A model generated the notes under the pieces. That model saw only the letters and a program-made list of their open reading frames with translations. It did not search any database and was not told where the DNA came from. From NCBI GenBank assembly GCA_026708015.1, contig JAPOVT010000062.1, positions 1 to 41,039 of the forward strand: a stretch of DNA of 41,039 bases, in the 5' to 3' direction. Numbering within the stretch: position 1 is the stretch's first letter; the number at the start of each line of letters is the position of its first letter. This document shows, one piece after another, positions 13,723 through 22,702 of the stretch. The DNA is from a bacterium. Its GTDB lineage: Bacteria; Actinomycetota; Acidimicrobiia; Acidimicrobiales; Bin134. A program made the translations under genes and the position numbers.

Positions 13723-15351
13723 TTGCCCGGTCGATTCGTTGTTGTATTGGCAGTCTTGCTGCTGGTGGCGTCCTGCTCTGAAAGCTCGGTGGACGTACCA
13801 GATTCTCAGCCAACTGGCGCTGCTGAGGCTCCAGCTGCCACCGAGTCGAGCCCTACCCCCACAGCATCCCCCACGCCGACCCCTGAGTCCACGCCGACGC
13901 CGACTCCCATGCCAACCCCTGAGCCCACTTCGACCCCGGTGCCCACGCCGATCTCTGAACCCACGCCGACCCCTGAGCCTGAACGCGATTGTTCCCCTCT
14001 GATCCCCGACGATCTTCAGATATCCCACACGTCTCTGGCGGCGACCAGTATCGAGATATCGCAGGCCATCCATAGCTGCGCCCACGAGGTTGGCCTAGCG
14101 TTCGCCGACGATCCCGCGGCGATTGCCACACTGATGTCCCGCGGGATTCGAGGACCGCTGCTACTCGTTGGTCCGTGGTTCGATCTCCCATTGATGGGCG
14201 AGCTTGGGCGTCTTGCTCCAGAGCGCATCGTGACGGCCGGATTCGAGACACAGACGCTTCGCTATGCCCTGGCCGACTTCGCCTTCGAACAGATCGCTGT
14301 CGACCAGCAGGCGATATTTTCGTCTGAAGGGCTGTCCAGTGGCCGCGTGTGGCTTGTCGACAATGCCCAACAGGCCGTGCCATTGGCGGCCCTCGGCCAG
14401 CAGATCGGCGTTGGGGTGTTCGCCTTGTCCGGCGATCTCCGAGCCCTGTCCCCCGAGATTCGGCGGATGATCTCCAGCGCCTCCGAGGTGGAATCGCTCT
14501 CAGAATTCGACGACGATGCCATCTGGCAACTGGAAGTGATCCGACGGGGCCATGAACTGCCCGGTGGTGGCCTGCTCCTGTTCGGTGCCGGCTTCAACCG
14601 CCGTTTGGTGGCGATGTACGGCCACCCGTCGGGACCAGGTCTCGGAGTGCTGGGAGAACAGGGTCCTGATGAAGGCGTCGAACGCCTCCAATCCATCGCC
14701 GAGGGCTACGACGCCGATGGTTCAATGGTGCTGCCCACCTTCGAGATTATCGCCACCGTTGCATCTGCCGGCCCCGGCGACGACGGGGACTATTCGGCTG
14801 AGACCACCCGGGAGGTGATCAGGCCCTGGGTCGAGATAGCGGCCGCCAACGACATGTACGTGGTGCTGGACTTACAGCCGGGGCGAACCGACTACCTCAC
14901 TCAGGCCAAGATCTACGAAGAGTTCCTGCGCCTGCCCCATGTCGGTCTCGCGCTGGACCCCGAGTGGAGGCTCAAGCCAAGCGAAGTTCATTTGCGCCAG
15001 ATCGGCACGGTCGATGCGGCGGAGATCAACCAGGTTGTCAAGTGGCTAGCCGGAATTGTCCGTGAGGAAGCCCTTCCCCAGAAGCTGCTGATACTCCACC
15101 AGTTCCGGTTGCAGATGATCACCAATCGCCATCTGGTTGAGACTCCTCCAGAGCTGGCGGTGTTGATCCACATGGATGGTCAGGGTCCGGTTCGAGACAA
15201 GATCAACACCTGGAACCTGTTGACCAGCCGGGCCGATGTCAACCAGTTCTATTGGGGTTGGAAGAACTTCTACGACGAGGACTTCACCATCGCAACCCCG
15301 GATCAAGTACTAGAACTAACACCCACGCCATTGTTCGTTTCGTTCCAGTAG
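13723..15351 (+). CDS. Hypothetical lipoprotein with proline/threonine-rich linker
   Basis: The 542-residue protein has a signal peptide with a lipobox (LLLVASC, Cys18). A ~70-residue Pro/Thr/Ser linker made of repeated P-T-P steps (~38-88) comes next, followed by a large soluble domain of ~450 residues. The C-terminal third (NDMYVVLDLQPGRTDYLTQA, VGLALDPEWRLKPSE, PQKLLILHQFRLQMITNR) has the alternating strand/helix rhythm of a TIM-barrel hydrolase, but I cannot assign a family. TTG 13723 is chosen because GGGAG lies seven bases upstream and the signal peptide starts there. The linker suggests it projects from the cell surface. It stands alone between convergent genes. Confidence 0.75.
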   Translation: MPGRFVVVLAVLLLVASCSESSVDVPDSQPTGAAEAPAATESSPTPTASPTPTPESTPTPTPMPTPEPTSTPVPTPISEPTPTPEPERDCSPLIPDDLQISHTSLAATSIEISQAIHSCAHEVGLAFADDPAAIATLMSRGIRGPLLLVGPWFDLPLMGELGRLAPERIVTAGFETQTLRYALADFAFEQIAVDQQAIFSSEGLSSGRVWLVDNAQQAVPLAALGQQIGVGVFALSGDLRALSPEIRRMISSASEVESLSEFDDDAIWQLEVIRRGHELPGGGLLLFGAGFNRRLVAMYGHPSGPGLGVLGEQGPDEGVERLQSIAEGYDADGSMVLPTFEIIATVASAGPGDDGDYSAETTREVIRPWVEIAAANDMYVVLDLQPGRTDYLTQAKIYEEFLRLPHVGLALDPEWRLKPSEVHLRQIGTVDAAEINQVVKWLAGIVREEALPQKLLILHQFRLQMITNRHLVETPPELAVLIHMDGQGPVRDKINTWNLLTSRADVNQFYWGWKNFYDEDFTIATPDQVLELTPTPLFVSFQ

Positions 15352-15378
15352 GGCCGGAGCCAGGCTGTAAATAGATCG

Positions 15379-16173
15379 CTAGAGCTGGTCGACGTAGGTG
15401 TCGGTGCCCACCACCGTCTTGTGGAACGGGCCGGCCCAGCAGACGTTGGCCAGACCAGAGCCGTTGACGGCGTCCACGTACGATGCGAACGAGTCCCAAC
15501 AGCCATCGGGCTGCTCATCGCAGAAAAAGATCTGGAGGGTGCGGGCCTCGGTGCCCGTGCCCGAGCCCAGGTCCATGGGGGAGTTGGAGGTGATCTCGTC
15601 GCGCTGGCGGGGCTTCCAAGTGGAGCCGATGGCCACCGGCGATCCGGCCATCATCTCGGGCATGGCGGTGTCCCTCAGGAAGTCGTGCAGGTCGTTCTCG
15701 CTCACCCCGTCGGCCCTGTCCATGGCCACCACTCCGATGCCGGCGTAGCCGTGATCGAGGGCCAGCTCCAGGGGCACCGGGTCGCCATCGCGGTAGGCGG
15801 CCCAGCCCACGTCGGCCAAGATGGTGTGGCGGTGGGTGCGCTCGGCGAATCCCCGGTCGTTGGTGTACAGCCAGTGAACCTGGTCGCCGGCCCACTTCCA
15901 GTGCTCCTCGTCGTGGCCGTCGAGCACCCAGTACACGGCGAGGAATGAGCCGTCGCCGGCCTGCGACACTTCGCCGCTGCCGTCGGTGAAGCGCATGTCC
16001 TTGAGCGCCCGGGGGGCCACCCAGCGGGAACCGGCGAACATCCAGGGGCCGATCATGCACCCGGCGTAGAAGTGGTCTCGCTCGTACCAGCGGTTGTACT
16101 CCTTCTCGTGGCCCGGATTGGGGTCCACCAGGGTGAAGAGCATGCTGCCAACGTGGATGGGATAGTCGTTCAC
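15379..16173 (-). CDS. EthD-like (dimeric alpha/beta-barrel) hypothetical protein
   Basis: The 264-residue protein starts MNDYPIHVGSMLFTLVDPNP (GTG start at 16173) and continues EKEYNRWYERDHFYAGCMIG and ALKDMRF. The pattern of a strand, then NxWYxxxH and a helix, is typical of EthD/dimeric alpha-beta barrel proteins, and the length allows two such repeats. ATG 16143 is an alternative start. It diverges from the thiolase gene with only 36 bases between, so they may share control. The role is unknown; EthD-like proteins often accompany lipid or aromatic degradation genes. Confidence 0.55.
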   Translation of the reverse strand: MNDYPIHVGSMLFTLVDPNPGHEKEYNRWYERDHFYAGCMIGPWMFAGSRWVAPRALKDMRFTDGSGEVSQAGDGSFLAVYWVLDGHDEEHWKWAGDQVHWLYTNDRGFAERTHRHTILADVGWAAYRDGDPVPLELALDHGYAGIGVVAMDRADGVSENDLHDFLRDTAMPEMMAGSPVAIGSTWKPRQRDEITSNSPMDLGSGTGTEARTLQIFFCDEQPDGCWDSFASYVDAVNGSGLANVCWAGPFHKTVVGTDTYVDQL

Positions 16174-16209
16174 GCCGCCTGAAGATAGCCGTTGCGCTCT
16201 AGTGTCGGC

Positions 16210-17382
16210 ATGGTGAGCAGCCATCCATTCCGCGACAAGACCGCGATCTCGGGAATCGGCATCACCGAGTTGTCCAAGAACTCGTGGGTGAGCACCCTTA
16301 CGCTGGCGCTGCGAGCGATCATGGCTGCCATCGACGACGCCGGGCTCCGCCGGGAGGACATCGATGGAGTGGCCTGCCACCAGGTGCAGGACTCCATCAC
16401 CGCTTCCATCGTGGCCCAGTGCCTGGGGGTGGACGACCTGTCGTGGTTCTGCGACCAGTTCGGCGGCGGCTCCACCTCCCACTCCGTGGTGGGCCAAGCC
16501 GCCAATGCCGCGGCACTGGGCCATGCCCGCCACATCGTGGTGTGGCGCTCCATCAACGCCCGATCCGAGCACCGCATGGGCGGCACCGGCCGACCGCCGC
16601 CGGCCATCGTGGAGACCCAGTACCAGCACCCCATCGGCTGGGTGACCCCACCGCAGTGGTATGCCATGTTCGCCCGCTCCCACATGAGCCGCTGGGGAAC
16701 AACCTCTGAGGACTTGGGGCGTATCGCCGTCCAGCAACGGGCCAACGCCATCCACAACGAGCGGGCCATGATGCGGGCGCCCATGACCATGGACGACTAT
16801 CTGGCCTCCCGCTGGATCGTGGAGCCATTCCGGCTGTTCGACTGCTGCCTGGAGACCGATGCCGCTGCCGCGGTGGTGATCACCACCGCAGAGCGGGCCC
16901 GGGATCTGCGCCAGCCCCCGGTGCTGATATCAGGAATGACTTGGGGCGGCGGCCACATGATGCACAGCAACCGGGTGCAGGCCGACTGGACCACCTCCGT
17001 CGCGGCGAAAATGGCTCGTCGGTTGTACGAGATGGCCGGGGTCGGCCCCGACGATGTTCAGTACGCGTCCCTCTATGACGCCTTCACCCACCTGGTGCTG
17101 GTCCAGGTGGAGGACTACGGGTTCGCCCCCAAGGGCGAGGCGGCGGCGTTCATCGCCGAGGGTGGAACCGCTCCCGGTGGCCGCATTCCGGTGAACACCC
17201 ATGGCGGATTTCTGTCTGAGGGCTATGTCCACGGCCTCAACAATCTGCATGAGGCAGTCCGCCAGGTCCGGGGCACCGCCGGGAGCTTCCAAGTGCCCGA
17301 CGCCGAGGTGGCCCTGTCCACCGGCCAGCCCGGCTATGTGGCCGGCAACTCCTCGGCCATCATCCTGCGCCGCGATAGCTGA
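16210..17382 (+). CDS. Thiolase-fold acetyl-CoA acetyltransferase-like / lipid-transfer protein
   Basis: The 390-residue protein opens KTAISGIGITELSKNSWVS, has LRAIMAAIDDAGLRREDIDG, AANAAALGHARHIVVWRSIN and, near the end, GGRIPVNTHGGFLSEGYVHG. This is the non-condensing thiolase (SCP-x/Ltp) pattern. The usual active-site cysteine region reads GGSTSHSVVG without an obvious nucleophilic Cys, as in retro-aldolase-type steroid side-chain enzymes, which pair with a DUF35 OB-fold subunit. Such a DUF35 protein is encoded at 18721. The start at 16210 was chosen close to the conserved N-terminus. The 3' end overlaps the convergent MFS gene by 23 bases. Confidence 0.8.
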   Translation: MVSSHPFRDKTAISGIGITELSKNSWVSTLTLALRAIMAAIDDAGLRREDIDGVACHQVQDSITASIVAQCLGVDDLSWFCDQFGGGSTSHSVVGQAANAAALGHARHIVVWRSINARSEHRMGGTGRPPPAIVETQYQHPIGWVTPPQWYAMFARSHMSRWGTTSEDLGRIAVQQRANAIHNERAMMRAPMTMDDYLASRWIVEPFRLFDCCLETDAAAAVVITTAERARDLRQPPVLISGMTWGGGHMMHSNRVQADWTTSVAAKMARRLYEMAGVGPDDVQYASLYDAFTHLVLVQVEDYGFAPKGEAAAFIAEGGTAPGGRIPVNTHGGFLSEGYVHGLNNLHEAVRQVRGTAGSFQVPDAEVALSTGQPGYVAGNSSAIILRRDS

Positions 17383-18625
17383 CCGGCTTCTCTTGTTCCT
17401 GGCGTGCGGCATACCAGGCCGCCCCCGCCGCGGCCACCAGCAGCAGGGCGCTGAGTCCTGCCCAATGGCTTAGCGAGTGAAAGCCGAAGTGCTCCATGGC
17501 CACGCCTGAGGACAAACCGGCGACCGCCCCGCCGCCGGTCATCAATAGGTCGGCGCCTCCCTGCATCTCCACCCGTTGGGCTACTGGAAACGCGGCGGTG
17601 AGCAGCGCGCTCCCCGCGATCAGCCCGAAGCTCCAACCCAAGCCCACCAGCAGGAGGCCGGCGAACATCCCAGCGCTGTCCTCGGCGCTGTTGTGCGCCG
17701 CGGTCTCCGCGCCGATGCACAGGATCACCCCACCCAGTCCGACCATGAGGTAAGGGCCGATTCGGTCGACCAGCCAGCCCACAATGGGCGAGAAGGCGAA
17801 CATCCCGATGACGTGTACTGAGATCACCCAGCCGATCACCCGAAGATGGTGGTCGCCGTTGTCCATGTGCAGCGGGGTCATGGTCATCACCCCTACCATC
17901 ACCGCCTGCCCGGTGAGCATGGCGATCACTGCCAGCCGGGCGGCGGGAACAGTGGCGATGCGGCGCCCCACCACCCGCAGCGGTGCTGGCCGAGCCGTGG
18001 CTTGGCCCACCGTGCCCAGCACTTCCAGTGGGTCCGGGCGGAGCCACACATGGGTGACCGTGAGCCCGATGACGAAAAGGAGCATTCCCAGCAGATAGGG
18101 GCCGGACAGCTCCGGCAGCCCGAAGAACTCAGCCACCGCCGAAGCAGGACCCAGCGCGACGGTTGGCCCGAGAGCCGCGCCGAACGTCGTCGACCACACC
18201 AGCATTCCGATTGCCCGGGCTCGGCGGTCGTCGGGAGCCAGGTCGGCCGAGGCGAATCGGGCCGCCAAGTTGGTGGCGTTGCCCGCGCCGATGCCGATGA
18301 TCCCCACCACCAACAGCGGATAGAAGTCGGCCACCGCGGCCAAGAAGGCGAGGGTGGCACCGACGGTTCCTATCGACCACCCCGCTACCAATCCCCGGCG
18401 CCGGCCCAGGCGGGCCATCCGGCGAGCCAAGGGGACGGTCATCGCCACGCTGCCCACCTGCATCATGGCGGCGGCCACCCCGGCCAGCGTCTCGCTGTCG
18501 GTGATCTCCTTGGCCAGCACCGCGGCGGCCGCGAATCCCGATGCCATGGCCGCTGAAGTGGGAACCACTGAGGCCATCAGCGTTCGAGACGCCCGCTGGT
18601 AGGCCGCTGTTCGCTCTTCCGTCAT
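17360..18625 (-). CDS. Major facilitator superfamily transporter
   Basis: The 421-residue protein has about twelve hydrophobic segments and MFS-like loop signatures such as LARRMARLGRRRGLVAGWSI between helices 2 and 3 and VGWLVDRIGPYLMVGLGG in the second half. It is probably an exporter or small-molecule transporter; substrate unknown. It lies between a thiolase gene (convergent, 23-base overlap) and a DUF35 gene (divergent, 95 bases apart). Confidence 0.85.
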   Translation of the reverse strand: MTEERTAAYQRASRTLMASVVPTSAAMASGFAAAAVLAKEITDSETLAGVAAAMMQVGSVAMTVPLARRMARLGRRRGLVAGWSIGTVGATLAFLAAVADFYPLLVVGIIGIGAGNATNLAARFASADLAPDDRRARAIGMLVWSTTFGAALGPTVALGPASAVAEFFGLPELSGPYLLGMLLFVIGLTVTHVWLRPDPLEVLGTVGQATARPAPLRVVGRRIATVPAARLAVIAMLTGQAVMVGVMTMTPLHMDNGDHHLRVIGWVISVHVIGMFAFSPIVGWLVDRIGPYLMVGLGGVILCIGAETAAHNSAEDSAGMFAGLLLVGLGWSFGLIAGSALLTAAFPVAQRVEMQGGADLLMTGGGAVAGLSSGVAMEHFGFHSLSHWAGLSALLLVAAAGAAWYAARQEQEKPVSYRGAG

Positions 18626-18720
18626 GTCAGTGCAACTGGGGTCTTCAACGTCCTAATGAGAAGTTCCCTTTTCGGAGTTCTTGCTTGGCTTCGGCTCACT
18701 CTAGTGACAGTCTGAAGGCG

Positions 18721-19152
18721 ATGACCGCCGTCGACCGCCCGGCCGACCAGGCCCCCAAGCCCCGGCCCTATCCCGAGCGGGACTCGGCACCGTGGTGGGA
18801 GCGGATCAACCAGCACTGCTTCGAATTGCAGCGCTGCGACGGGTGCGGAGCGTGGCGGTGGCCTCCCCGGGCCATGTGCGGGCGCTGCGCCTCCTTTGAG
18901 TACACCTGGACGCCGCTGTCGGGCCGGGCCACGGTGGAGAGCTGGGTGGTGAACCACCACGCTTTCCTGCCGGGGTTCGCCTCCCCCTACACCGTGGTGC
19001 TGGGCCGACTAGACGAACAAGACGACCTGTGCCTGCCCGCCACCTGGCAAGGCGCCGATGAGCCCGCCGATGGCCAGCCCCTCGAAGTGGCCTTCGAAGA
19101 CCACATCGACGACGAAGGCCCCTTCACCCTCCTCGCCTGGCGCCCAGCTTGA
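18721..19152 (+). CDS. DUF35 OB-fold / zinc-ribbon protein, thiolase partner
   Basis: The 143-residue protein carries a rubredoxin-like zinc ribbon CDGCGAWRWPPRAMCGRC (~39-56) followed by an OB-fold: TPLSGRATVESWVVNHHAF, LPGFASPYTVVLGRLD and PLEVAFED. DUF35 proteins of the ChsH2 type form complexes with non-condensing thiolases or hydratases and shape the acyl-CoA site. The thiolase at 16210 is the obvious partner although an MFS gene intervenes on the other strand. GAAGG just ahead of ATG 18721 acts as ribosome-binding site; the open frame to 18541 is a shadow of the MFS gene. Confidence 0.85.
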   Translation: MTAVDRPADQAPKPRPYPERDSAPWWERINQHCFELQRCDGCGAWRWPPRAMCGRCASFEYTWTPLSGRATVESWVVNHHAFLPGFASPYTVVLGRLDEQDDLCLPATWQGADEPADGQPLEVAFEDHIDDEGPFTLLAWRPA

Positions 19153-19248
19153 GCTTCAGGGGTGCAAAGGCTTGTCGCTCGGGGTGACCTAAGCGGGGGT
19201 GGTTGTACTAGATTTCTCGCGGACCCGGAAGACGATTAGGGAGATGCC

Positions 19249-19710
19249 GTGGAAGTAACGGTCACCATAAACGGGGGCAGCCACACCCACGATGTGGAGC
19301 CGCGCACGCTGCTGGTTCACTACATCCGCGACGTAGTTGGCCTCACCGGCACCAACATCGGGTGCGACACCTCCTCGTGCGGCGCCTGCACCATCCATGT
19401 GAACGGCGAGTCGGTGAAATCCTGCACCATGCTGGCCGTGCAGGCCGACGGCCAGGACCTCTTGACCATCGAGGGCCTGGCCGACGGCGACGTGCTCCAT
19501 CCCATGCAGGAGTCGTTCCGCCAGTGCCACGCCCTCCAGTGCGGCTATTGCACGCCGGGCATGGTCATGGCCGCCGTCTCGCTGCTGGATGAGAATCCCG
19601 ACCCCACCGAGCGGGAAGTCCGCATCGGGCTCGAGGGCAACCTCTGCCGCTGCACCGGGTACCACAACATCGTCAAAGCTGTTCTGCACTGCGCGGAGGC
19701 CTCGTCATGA
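19249..19710 (+). CDS. coxS: CO-dehydrogenase-type small subunit, two [2Fe-2S] clusters
   Basis: The 153-residue protein has the N-terminal plant-ferredoxin-type motif [16 protein letters not shown] with a following SC, and the C-terminal helical domain motifs QCGYCTPGM and CRCTGYHNI. It would carry electrons from the molybdenum site to FAD. GTG 19249 follows AGGGAG. Its TGA overlaps the ATG of the FAD subunit gene. The catalytic large subunit gene that normally accompanies it is not in the window. Confidence 0.93.
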   Translation: MEVTVTINGGSHTHDVEPRTLLVHYIRDVVGLTGTNIGCDTSSCGACTIHVNGESVKSCTMLAVQADGQDLLTIEGLADGDVLHPMQESFRQCHALQCGYCTPGMVMAAVSLLDENPDPTEREVRIGLEGNLCRCTGYHNIVKAVLHCAEASS

Positions 19711-20531
19711 TTCCTGCGGCATTCGACTACATCCGGGCCGGATCGGCCGACGAAGCGCTGGCCGCGCTGGCCGAGCACGGCGACGAGGCCAAGCTGCTGG
19801 CCGGGGGTCATTCCCTGCTGCCGCTGATGAAGCTGCGCTTGTCTACCCCCGCGGTGCTGGTGGACATCGGCCGCCTCGACGACCTCAGCTACATCAACGA
19901 CGCCGGCGACCACCTGGCCATCGGCGCCCTCACCCGCCACCGCGACGTGGAGACCAGCGAGCTGGTTCAGTCGCAAGCCGGGCTTTTGGCCGAGGCCACC
20001 AGCCATGTGGGCGACCCCCAGGTGCGCCACCGCGGCACCATCGGCGGCTCCATCGCCCACGGCGATCCCGCGTCCGACCTGCCGTCGGTGATGCTGGCCA
20101 TGCGGGCTACCCTGGTGGCCCGGGGACCGGGCGGCGAGCGGGAGATCGCCATAGACGACTTCTTCACCGGTTTCCTGGAGACCGCTCTGGGCGACGACGA
20201 ACTGCTCACTGAGATCCGGGTGCCCAAGATGCCCGATGCCACGTGGGGCTTTCAGAAGTTCAACCGCCGGGCCCAAGACTGGGCCATCGTGGGCGTTTCG
20301 GCCATCGTGAACAACGGCAACTCCGGCGTGGGCCTGGTGAACATGGACAGCATCCCTGTCCGGGCCGCCGGTGTGGAAGCCGCCCTAGCCGGAGGCGCGT
20401 CGGCCTCCGACGCTGCCGAAGCAGCGGCCGAGGGCACCAACCCGCCATCTGACCTGAACGCCGGCCCCGAGTACCGCGAGCATCTCGCCCGGGTGCTCAC
20501 CCGCCGGGCGCTCGAAGCCGCTGGACGCTAA
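19707..20531 (+). CDS. coxM: CO-dehydrogenase-type FAD-binding medium subunit
   Basis: The 274-residue protein matches the FAD subunit of molybdenum hydroxylases: [20 protein letters not shown] binds FAD pyrophosphate, and [20 protein letters not shown] is the second FAD motif. A C-terminal domain ([26 protein letters not shown]) follows. It begins with an ATGA overlap on coxS, showing a coupled S-M unit without L between them. Confidence 0.92.
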   Translation: MIPAAFDYIRAGSADEALAALAEHGDEAKLLAGGHSLLPLMKLRLSTPAVLVDIGRLDDLSYINDAGDHLAIGALTRHRDVETSELVQSQAGLLAEATSHVGDPQVRHRGTIGGSIAHGDPASDLPSVMLAMRATLVARGPGGEREIAIDDFFTGFLETALGDDELLTEIRVPKMPDATWGFQKFNRRAQDWAIVGVSAIVNNGNSGVGLVNMDSIPVRAAGVEAALAGGASASDAAEAAAEGTNPPSDLNAGPEYREHLARVLTRRALEAAGR

Positions 20532-20578
20532 CGCCCAGCCTTTGGGCCCTCAGCCTTCTTCGGCCGCCGAGGTGGGCT

Positions 20579-21493
20579 ATGAGTTCTGAGCCCGTAACGG
20601 CTGCCGAAGTGGCCGTCGGGCTGGCGGGCTGTGACTACCTGGCCGACGAGGGGTTGGCCACCGCTGTGTTCTTGGCCATGACCCTGAACCGCCCCCTGCT
20701 CTTGGAGGGCGAACCAGGCGTGGGCAAGACCGAGACGGCTAATGCCCTGGCGGCGTGGACCGGCGGCGAGCTGATCCGCCTCCAGTGTTATGAGGGCATC
20801 GACGTAGCCCAGGCGGTGTACGAGTGGGACTACTCCCGCCAGCTCTTGCACTTGCGCACAGCAGAGGCCACCGGAGGTGCCACCCGGGAGACGGCCGACG
20901 CCCTGGAAGACGAACTGTACTCCGAGCGTTTTCTCATCAGGCGCCCCCTGCTGCGGGCCATCGCCGCCACCGAGGGTCCGCCGCCGGTGCTGTTGATCGA
21001 CGAGGTCGACCGGGCCGATGACGAGTTCGAGGCATTCTTGCTGGAGATCCTGTCGGACTACGCGGTGACCGTCCCCGAGATCGGCCGGTTTGCGGCGACC
21101 ACTCCGCCCCGGGTGATCATCACCTCCAACCGCACCCGCGACGTCCATGATGCCCTCAAGCGGCGCTGCCTATACCACTGGGTGGAGCATCCCGGCTTCG
21201 ACCGGGAGGTGGCCATCATCGGCCGGCGAGCGCCTGGGGTGAGCGAGCCGTTGGCCCGGCAGGTGGCCGCGGCGGTGGCTGCCTTTCGGGAGCTGGGTTT
21301 GTACAAGCCGCCCGGCGTGGCCGAGAGCATCGACTGGAGCCTGGCCTTGGGCCGCCTCGGTGCCGCCGAGCTGACGCCTGAAATCACCCAGGCCAGCCTG
21401 GGATCGGTGCTCAAGTATCGGGAAGACCAGCAGCGGGTGGTCGACCAGGGCATCGCCGGTCTGATCGATCAGGCCATCGCCCGGGCCGGATGA
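20579..21493 (+). CDS. MoxR-family AAA+ ATPase (CoxD-like)
   Basis: The 304-residue protein has Walker A GEPGVGKT (44-51), Walker B VLLIDEVDRAD (~137-147) and the sensor-1 segment VIITSNRTRDVHDALKRRC. MoxR ATPases of cox clusters act with the VWA protein to mature the active site of the molybdenum enzyme (in CO dehydrogenase, insertion of the S and Cu ligands). Ribosome-binding site GAGGTGGG precedes ATG 20579. Its TGA overlaps the ATG of a 21-codon ORF that leads into the VWA gene. Confidence 0.9.
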   Translation: MSSEPVTAAEVAVGLAGCDYLADEGLATAVFLAMTLNRPLLLEGEPGVGKTETANALAAWTGGELIRLQCYEGIDVAQAVYEWDYSRQLLHLRTAEATGGATRETADALEDELYSERFLIRRPLLRAIAATEGPPPVLLIDEVDRADDEFEAFLLEILSDYAVTVPEIGRFAATTPPRVIITSNRTRDVHDALKRRCLYHWVEHPGFDREVAIIGRRAPGVSEPLARQVAAAVAAFRELGLYKPPGVAESIDWSLALGRLGAAELTPEITQASLGSVLKYREDQQRVVDQGIAGLIDQAIARAG

Positions 21494-21555
21494 GTACCGA
21501 CCTTCAGGCCATGCTGTCGCTGATCGCCGTACCCGCCATCGCCCGTGCAGGCTGA
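21490..21555 (+). CDS. 21-codon micro-ORF bridging MoxR and VWA genes
   Basis: ATG 21490 overlaps the MoxR stop (ATGA) and opens a 21-codon frame (MSTDLQAMLSLIAVPAIARA...) ending with TGA 21553-21555, eight bases inside the GTG start (21545) of the VWA gene. The VWA gene has no ribosome-binding site of its own and its frame is closed by a TGA at 21521. The micro-ORF could therefore deliver ribosomes to it. An alternative is a frameshifted original N-terminus of the VWA gene. Confidence 0.4.
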   Translation: MSTDLQAMLSLIAVPAIARAG

Positions 21556-22702
21556 CGAGATCGCGGTCGGCTTCGTAAATGCGCTGAGGGGCGCGGGCAT
21601 CGACGTGGCCGTGGGATCGTCGGTGAACTACTACCAGGCGCTCGGCGCGGTGGGGGTGAAGCAGCGCAGTTCGGTGTACTGGGCCGGCCGGGCCACCCTG
21701 GTTACCGAGCCCGATGACATCGGGCTCTACGACAAGATCTTCGATGCCTATTACGGCGGACAGCAGCTGGTGGCCACCCCAGTGATGGAGGTGACCCAGC
21801 CCATCACCCTGGTGGTGGACGACGACGGCGACGACGAAGCCGAAGAAGACGGGGACGACGAAGACCCCGGCTATCCCTCCCTCACGCTGCGGTGGAGCCG
21901 ACATGAGGTGCTGAGCGACAAAGACTTCGCACGCTTCACCGACGACGAGCTCGACGAGGCCCACCGGCTCATGGCCGCCATGGCCCGTATTGGCGGCACC
22001 CGCCGGTCACGCCGCCGGCGCCGCACTCACCGCACCGCCGGCCCCCCCGAATTGCGCCGCACCGTGCGGGCCGCCATTCGCAGCGGTGGGGAGCCGGTGC
22101 GTCGCTGGTACACCGAGCCGGGTGAGCGGCTGCGCCGGGTAGTGCTGCTGCTGGACATTTCCGGGTCGATGGAGTCGTACGCCCGGGCCCTCATCCGATT
22201 CGTCCACGCCGCGGTGGTGGGCCGCCGCCGGGTGGAGGTGTTCACCATCGGCACCCGACTCACCCGCATTACCCGGGAGCTGTCATCGCGCGACCCCGAC
22301 CGGGCGCTGGATGCGGCGACCGAAGCGGTGAGCGACTGGTCGGGCGGCACTCGCCTGGGCGACACCTTGGCCGAATTCAATGAACTATGGGGCATCCGGG
22401 GCATGGCCCGAGGTGCCACCGTGGTCATATTGAGCGATGGCTGGGATAGGGGCAGTCCTGAGGTGATGGCCGAGCAGATGGCCCGATTGCAGCGGGTGAC
22501 CCATAGACTCGTGTGGGTGAATCCGCTGAAGGCCACCCCCGGCTACCAGCCGCTAGCCCAGGGCATGGCCGCGGCCTTGCCCTACGTCGATGACTTCATC
22601 GAAGGCCACTCGTTGCGCTCTCTAGAGCGTTTGGCCGATGTGCTGGCCGACGACGGGGCCCCGGCCGATGCTCGCCTCATGATCGGAGCAGGCGCAGAAT
22701 GA
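21545..22702 (+). CDS. VWA-domain protein (CoxE-like)
   Basis: The 385-residue protein has a helical N-terminal part, a short acidic stretch (~95-110), a basic Arg-rich segment (~150-162), and a C-terminal von Willebrand A domain with MIDAS motif LLLDISGSMESYA and later TVVILSDGWDRGSPEVM. CoxE proteins partner MoxR ATPases in molybdenum-hydroxylase maturation. GTG 21545 is the only possible start after an in-frame TGA. Its own TGA overlaps the ATG of the XdhC-like gene. Confidence 0.88.
   Translation: MQADEIAVGFVNALRGAGIDVAVGSSVNYYQALGAVGVKQRSSVYWAGRATLVTEPDDIGLYDKIFDAYYGGQQLVATPVMEVTQPITLVVDDDGDDEAEEDGDDEDPGYPSLTLRWSRHEVLSDKDFARFTDDELDEAHRLMAAMARIGGTRRSRRRRRTHRTAGPPELRRTVRAAIRSGGEPVRRWYTEPGERLRRVVLLLDISGSMESYARALIRFVHAAVVGRRRVEVFTIGTRLTRITRELSSRDPDRALDAATEAVSDWSGGTRLGDTLAEFNELWGIRGMARGATVVILSDGWDRGSPEVMAEQMARLQRVTHRLVWVNPLKATPGYQPLAQGMAAALPYVDDFIEGHSLRSLERLADVLADDGAPADARLMIGAGAE

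Noticed and set aside
13850..13985. Short repeated CCGACCCC/ACGCC units resembling a tandem or CRISPR-like repeat
   Set aside because: The repeats are irregular, lie in frame inside the lipoprotein gene and encode its Pro/Thr linker.
16210..17382. Thiolase gene suspected to be degenerate because the active-site Cys is not evident
   Set aside because: The frame is intact and full length, and non-condensing Ltp-type thiolases with a DUF35 partner are known to lack the standard triad.
21553..21555. TGA of the 21-codon micro-ORF as a second selenocysteine codon
   Set aside because: Reading through leads into a frame that is not the VWA frame and shows no family similarity; no cysteine motif is expected there.
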